A stretch of DNA of 20,261 nt from an uncultured Bacilli bacterium. Its GTDB lineage: Bacteria; Bacillota_I; Bacilli_A; RF39; UBA660. The DNA is taken from contig CANQFI010000017.1 in NCBI GenBank assembly GCA_947598455.1, positions 1-20,261 on the forward strand, written 5' to 3'. A model generated the notes under the pieces. That model saw only the letters and a program-made list of their open reading frames with translations. It did no database searches and was not told where the DNA came from. The position numbers were made by a program, and so were the translations under genes. Below, piece after piece: positions 16,630 through 20,261 of this stretch (within the stretch, counting starts at the first letter, position 1; each line of letters opens with the position of its first letter).

Positions 16630-18165
16630 ATGCTAACTAATGAATTAAAAGCAATTGAAGTATTAATGAGACACTTAGTAAATGGAACATCATTGCGAAA
16701 AGAAGCATTCTCACAATTTGCTGACTTAGGAACTTTTGAATCAACTAAAATGAATTTATTTAATATTATGTCTATTAATGTTTTATTAGAGTCTTATGAT
16801 ACTAAACCATCTTTTTCATTAGAATATTTTTTATTTAATGGTATTATACCTGGTTTATATGATAAGGCATGTGCAATACCTACAGTAGATAGAAAATATT
16901 TTGATGATATTAATGGATACTTTGATAAATTAATAAAGGCATTAAAAAATGGTAATTATGTATTTGATGAAAATAATAATGTATTTGTTTCTAGTGAAGA
17001 GATAGAAACAACAATTCCGGCAATATGGTTATATCGTTTATCTAATGCTTTTAAAAAAAATACTTATAAAGAAATGTTTTTCTTTAATAAAAATAATGAA
17101 AATAATATTTTAGATGTGAATAGTTTAATTGATTATTTAAGACATACTAAAACTTTTTTAGTAACACTATCTTCAATTGATCCGAATGTTAAAATGGATA
17201 AAGATTTTGCAGAAGCTAAAGATAGGACTACCGAGTTTTTTAGTGATAAAAAAGAAGTTAAAGTTGATGATATTATTGAAAAATTTAAAGATAATGTACC
17301 AGAAAATAATAGTGTAGTAGTAAGTAAATATAAACTAGCTGATGCTTTTTGGATAATTAATAAAGCGCAAAATTTAGAACCGAGTTTTTATAGTAAACCA
17401 TTAGAAGAACAAAAAAAATTAATTAATTCTTGGATGTTAGAATTCATTGATAGTAATAATTTAGCAACTTGTCAAACTCAGAAATATGTTTTAGCATCTT
17501 CATTAAGAGAAGATGCAGTTTATAGAGGAGAAGATATTGCAAAAGAAGAAGTTATAGTTGGTTTATTTAATTTATATATAAGTTTAATAAGTGAATTAGA
17601 TATTGATTTTACTAATATATCTTTAAGTGATTTCTTTTTATCTAATTATTTAAGTCCAACGTTACAAGAAAATTTAACTAAGCTTACAGAAATAATTAAA
17701 TTAATAAATAAAGAACATGTTTTAAAAGTTGATGCTAAAGCTAAAGCAGCTACAGAATTAGAGAAATTAAATACTTTAAATGGTGAAGATAATCTTGAAA
17801 AATTAGAATCACGTAAGAAAAAATATCAAAAAGCTTTAACACTTTATCAAGAAAAAGAAGAAAATGAAGCACAATATCAAATAACGAGAAATCAATTACA
17901 AGCTATTATTACAGAAGAACAGAAAACATCATTAGCTAATATTGCTTTTGATAATGAAAAGATAATGTCATTAATTCTAGAAGCTACTAAAAGAGGTCGT
18001 ATATATCTAAATCAAAAGGGATCTACTCTTTATATTGAATTGTATAATGATAAATTAGGTAAAAATATTTTTAAAACATCTATACCTTTAAAACAACTTT
18101 TAGAATTTATTACAAACCTTAATTTAATTTTAGATGATGTATCTTATATGCAGAGGATATCGTAA
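16630..18165 (+). CDS. unrecognised large helical protein with coiled coil (511 aa), possible paralogue of the 542- and 376-aa proteins
   Basis: Not recognised. The ATG follows AGGTGAGG (16620-16627), and the gene has its own promoter region and terminator. There is no signal peptide or clear membrane helix, so it is likely cytosolic. It is mostly helical, with a coiled coil at about 343-432 and a compact C-terminal domain at about 440-503 containing YIELYND and FKTSIPLKQLLEF. Earlier blocks, YVFDENNNVFVSSEE (110-124), the helix AIWLYRLSNAFKK (131-143) and VNSLIDYLRHTK (163-174), match in order blocks of the proteins at 9318 and 18497, although residue identity is low. One cysteine each at 81 and 281, with no metal motif. 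The stop codon lies in the loop of the following terminator hairpin. Confidence 0.85.
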   Translation: MLTNELKAIEVLMRHLVNGTSLRKEAFSQFADLGTFESTKMNLFNIMSINVLLESYDTKPSFSLEYFLFNGIIPGLYDKACAIPTVDRKYFDDINGYFDKLIKALKNGNYVFDENNNVFVSSEEIETTIPAIWLYRLSNAFKKNTYKEMFFFNKNNENNILDVNSLIDYLRHTKTFLVTLSSIDPNVKMDKDFAEAKDRTTEFFSDKKEVKVDDIIEKFKDNVPENNSVVVSKYKLADAFWIINKAQNLEPSFYSKPLEEQKKLINSWMLEFIDSNNLATCQTQKYVLASSLREDAVYRGEDIAKEEVIVGLFNLYISLISELDIDFTNISLSDFFLSNYLSPTLQENLTKLTEIIKLINKEHVLKVDAKAKAATELEKLNTLNGEDNLEKLESRKKKYQKALTLYQEKEENEAQYQITRNQLQAIITEEQKTSLANIAFDNEKIMSLILEATKRGRIYLNQKGSTLYIELYNDKLGKNIFKTSIPLKQLLEFITNLNLILDDVSYMQRIS

Positions 18166-18178
18166 TATCCTCTTTTTT
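18152..18178 (+). terminator. terminator after the 511-residue gene
   Basis: Perfect 9-bp stem AGAGGATAT (18152-18160) and ATATCCTCT (18165-18173), loop CGTA, then T residues. The gene's TAA (18163-18165) spans the loop and the first base of the right arm. Confidence 0.9.
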
Positions 18179-18192
18179 ATTTTGAAAATATT

Positions 18193-18201
18193 TGTTACAA
18201 T
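18193..18201 (+). promoter_or_regulatory. extended -10 for the 85- and 376-residue genes
   Basis: TGT followed by TACAAT (18193-18201) directly after the upstream terminator, 17 bases before the ATG at 18219. A -35 is not clear. Confidence 0.45.
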
Positions 18202-18218
18202 GTGTGTGGGTGATTATT

Positions 18219-18476
18219 ATGGGACTTACAATAAAAAATAAAAATAATTATGAACTTTCTGATAATTTAGCATCATTTTTTGCTTTAGATGTTTCTGAAG
18301 AACCACTACCGGATTATACAAGCTTAAAACTTAAAGTAAAAGAAGCTAAATTGGATGTGGAAGAAAAATCTAATATAATAAATACAATTAATTCACTAAA
18401 AAATGCTAAAAATATAAAAGAACAAAAAAAGATAATTAGGGAAATTGATTCATTAAAAGATAAATATAATTTATAA
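18219..18476 (+). CDS. small helical protein of unknown function (85 aa)
   Basis: Not recognised. The ATG at 18219 follows GTGGGTGAT (18207-18215); the in-frame ATG at 18192 lies inside the -10 region and is rejected. The protein is charged, soluble and probably two segments: an N-terminal strand or loop part (LTIKNKNNYELSDNLASFFA, acidic-rich to about residue 35) and a C-terminal pair of helices (about 36-83). It has no cysteine or membrane helix. It is followed after 20 bases by the 376-residue gene with no terminator between, so the two are probably co-transcribed. It could be a small partner of that protein, but this rests on position alone. Confidence 0.75.
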   Translation: MGLTIKNKNNYELSDNLASFFALDVSEEPLPDYTSLKLKVKEAKLDVEEKSNIINTINSLKNAKNIKEQKKIIREIDSLKDKYNL

Positions 18477-18496
18477 ATAAAGGAATGAGATAATTA

Positions 18497-19627
18497 ATGG
18501 AAGAGAAAAAGATGAAAACTTTATTGGAGTTAATAAAAGCTAATAAATCTTTTTCTTGCGCTTTAAAAAATGAATCATATCCAGAAGATAATCCTTATAT
18601 AACATTTGAAATGGTTATAATTTTTTTAAATGCTAATATGAATATTTTAAAATCTTATGACATAGATGTGTATATATTTATTAAAGAATTATTAAGTGAT
18701 AGGAATTATTATATTAAAGAAGATGTTATATATACTAAGGATGGAGAATATTATTTAAATTATTTTGTTAATTTAGTTTATATATTAGAAGAATATAAAC
18801 ATAAAAAAGTTCCTGTTCCTTTTAATGTATATTCTTCTAAAGAAGGTGTTTCTTCTAAAAAAAGTTGTAAGGTTTATTCTTTTCAAGAATATTTAAAAAC
18901 TTCACATTATGAAATGACACAAAAAGATTTAATTTTTCAATACACTTTGAGAGTTGATAAAGCAACTAAACCTTATATAAATATGATTAATGATAGATTT
19001 AGAAAGTTTATTAACTTGTCTGTATTTAATTATTTAAGTGGTCATAAAGATAAAATTTTAATAAATGAATTGAAGGTTATAGCAGCTTATATTAATTTAA
19101 TACCATTATTTTTTTATGGTGATGATTCAATAGATTTTCATTTGGAAAAATTACATATTCCTAGTAATGAGATAGGTATTGCTAAAATTACTTTTGATAA
19201 TGAAGAAATAGTAAGAATTAATAGAAAAATAAGAATAATAAAAGAGAAAAGACAACAATTAGAGTATAATGAAAAATTAATAATTGATAATAATTGTACA
19301 AATTATGGAACACTTGCAAAAATAAGGAGAAAAATATTAGAATTAGAAAAAGAAGAAGGTAATCTATTATATGAGCTTTATGAGACATCTAATTTAGCAC
19401 ATATTTATAATCCAAATTTTTTGCAGGCTGTTTGGCAAAGTTTTTGTGATAATAGCGTTGATATTAATACTTTTTTTGATAATCCAGTTTTAAAGTTATT
19501 TTCAATAAAGGATAATATAACAAGGTTTTATTCAGCAATGCATTTAAACGTTTTGTTTCAATTAATAGATAATGATACTATATTAAAAAGTTTAAATGAT
19601 GATCAAAAATTACTGTTAACAAGTTAA
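18497..19627 (+). CDS. unrecognised helical protein with coiled coil (376 aa), possible paralogue of the 542- and 511-aa proteins
   Basis: Not recognised. The ATG at 18497 has AAAGGA 12 bases upstream, rather far. The ATG at 18512 (residue 6) has GGAAGAG six bases before it and may be the true start. There is no signal peptide or clear membrane helix. Order of blocks: a helical N terminus; YYIKEDVIYTKDGE (71-84) with the helix YFVNLVYILEEYK (89-101); VYSFQEYLKTSHY (126-138); a long helical middle; a coiled coil at about 234-298; and a C-terminal domain (about 304-364) with VLKLFSIKDN and FYSAMHLNVLFQL. The same order is seen in the two larger proteins of the window. It is shorter mainly between the third block and the coiled coil. 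It ends at a bidirectional terminator. Confidence 0.83.
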   Translation: MEEKKMKTLLELIKANKSFSCALKNESYPEDNPYITFEMVIIFLNANMNILKSYDIDVYIFIKELLSDRNYYIKEDVIYTKDGEYYLNYFVNLVYILEEYKHKKVPVPFNVYSSKEGVSSKKSCKVYSFQEYLKTSHYEMTQKDLIFQYTLRVDKATKPYINMINDRFRKFINLSVFNYLSGHKDKILINELKVIAAYINLIPLFFYGDDSIDFHLEKLHIPSNEIGIAKITFDNEEIVRINRKIRIIKEKRQQLEYNEKLIIDNNCTNYGTLAKIRRKILELEKEEGNLLYELYETSNLAHIYNPNFLQAVWQSFCDNSVDINTFFDNPVLKLFSIKDNITRFYSAMHLNVLFQLIDNDTILKSLNDDQKLLLTS

Positions 19628-19651
19628 AAAAGTAGGAGAAATCCTACTTTT
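19628..19651. terminator. bidirectional terminator between convergent genes
   Basis: Perfect 10-bp stem AAAAGTAGGA (19628-19637) and TCCTACTTTT (19642-19651) with a GAAA loop. The T-rich arms serve both directions. It abuts the stop of the 376-residue gene and overlaps the stop of the minus-strand gene. Confidence 0.85.
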
Positions 19652-20163
19652 AATATGAAAATAATTTACATTTATATAAATCTAATAAGTCATTAACTTC
19701 TTTTATTTTATATATACCTTCAATAAAACAAAATCTTATTATAAGATCATACTCATTATTTTTAGGGAGAGAATAAGAAGCACTTAGTAATAATTCTTCT
19801 ATTTCAGTTTCATTTAATTCGAGAGCTAAACCTAATAAAATAACTGTTTCTTTACTTGGGTGGTATTGTGCATCACTTCTAATTTTAGAAAATAAGCGAC
19901 GATCTAAATGAACTTTATTATAGACATCACTATCTTTTAAATTACGATTATCAATAAATTTAAATAAAACTTTTTGAAATTCACTTTCTTCTTTGTTTTT
20001 TTCTATATAATCATTAATGCTTAATTTTTCTTCTTCATAAAGTTTGGCATTTTCAAGACAACAAGCATTATCAATATCATAACGAGCTTTTTGAAAACTT
20101 AAAAAAAACTTTTGTTTCTAAGTTATTTTGTATATATAATTGTAGCTTTTCTTTAATATTCAT
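19650..20163 (-). pseudogene. small HTH-like cytosolic protein, frameshifted at an A8 run
   Basis: From the ATG at 20163 (AGGTGA six bases upstream) the frame reads MNIKEKLQLYIQNN and stops at TGA 20079-20077. A second frame, open from just after the homopolymer at 20101-20108, continues with KARYDIDNACCLENAKLYEE to TAA 19652-19650. Removing one base from the A8 run joins them into about 170 residues. The C-terminal part (VHLDRRLFSKIRSD, HPSKETVILLGLALELN, ELLLSASYSL, FIEGIYKI) is a conserved helical, Xre-like domain that I recall from many small Bacillota proteins of this length. Such proteins are thought to bind nucleic acid; their exact role is unknown to me. The rest of the sequence is well preserved, so this could be a recent mutation, a sequencing error or phase variation. 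Confidence 0.75.
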
Positions 20164-20179
20164 ATTATCACCTATTTGT

Positions 20180-20219
20180 ATTATAGGTAATGTGCATAGT
20201 TTATATGCAAACTACCTAT
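20180..20219 (-). promoter_or_regulatory. promoter with dyad operator for the frameshifted HTH-like gene
   Basis: On the minus strand, -35 TTGCAT (20210-20205), a 19-bp spacer (long) and -10 TATAAT (20185-20180). A two-part dyad covers this: outer arms ATAGGTA (20183-20189) and TACCTAT (20213-20219), inner arms TGCATA (20193-20198) and TATGCA (20204-20209). The placement over -35 and -10 fits an operator, possibly for self-control. Confidence 0.5.
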
Positions 20220-20261
20220 TTTTTCATTTATTTATCTATAATTTCTATATATTTTTCTTTT
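20220..20261. other. unassigned AT-rich end of window
   Basis: A T-rich stretch with no open reading frame or clear signal. The T run directly after the dyad at 20183-20219 could also make that dyad a rightward terminator, but no rightward gene ends here. Confidence 0.4.

Noticed and set aside
20183..20225. Hairpin plus T run as a rightward terminator
   Set aside because: No rightward gene ends here, and the dyad fits better as an operator over the leftward promoter. A terminator for unseen transcription cannot be fully excluded.
1..20261. CRISPR array, insertion sequence, transposase, integrase or long direct repeats
   Set aside because: None seen. Many short A/T-rich repeats occur but are expected from the base composition.

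Overview
This window looks like chromosome from a very AT-rich, low-GC Gram-positive bacterium. The best guess is an uncultured gut-type member of the class Bacilli near the Erysipelotrichales, RF39 or Mollicutes-like lineages. The grounds are: extreme A+T content with A/T-ending codons; Bacilli-type AddAB instead of RecBCD; strong GGAGG-type ribosome binding sites before most genes; and one tandem-HTH relic of a type common in such genomes. TGA still reads as stop (end of addA) and tryptophan is TGG throughout, so the standard bacterial code applies rather than the Mycoplasma code. The species assignment is inference.

Layout. Bases 1-903 hold two decayed genes that point away from a junction near 346-362: a minus-strand tandem-HTH (Xre) regulator and a plus-strand lipoprotein, both frameshifted. 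They lie on the 3' side of a tRNA-His (1075-1151, minus). Next come a 77-residue membrane peptide and rnr (RNase R, minus). Divergent from rnr is a five-gene run: addB, addA, a 542-residue protein of unknown function, a four-helix membrane protein and a single-pass exported protein. It ends at a terminator at 11930. A short lipoprotein and a convergent membrane-anchored protein follow, both apparently OB-fold-like. Then come a hotdog thioesterase, a secreted CHAP-domain hydrolase, a LysR regulator convergent with it, and a PHP-domain phosphoesterase divergent from the LysR gene. The right part holds a 511-residue protein, an 85-residue protein and a 376-residue protein, all unrecognised, and a convergent frameshifted gene for a small HTH-like protein.

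How the genes work together. AddAB is the end-resection helicase-nuclease for double-strand break repair. RNase R and the TrpH/RNase AM-like PHP protein are RNA or nucleotide housekeeping. The CHAP protein and the exported proteins act at the cell envelope. LysR and the PHP gene share an intergenic region with overlapping divergent promoters.

The most notable points are these. (1) The three large unrecognised proteins (542, 511 and 376 residues) appear to be diverged paralogues with the same order of blocks and a matching C-terminal domain after a coiled coil, so they may be one undescribed family. (2) At two convergent gene pairs, a long perfect palindrome spans both stop codons. It acts as a shared terminator and gives both proteins the same last residues (ILQ in one pair, NDLKK in the other). 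(3) AddB has no visible Walker A motif but keeps its iron-sulfur cysteines and nuclease residues.
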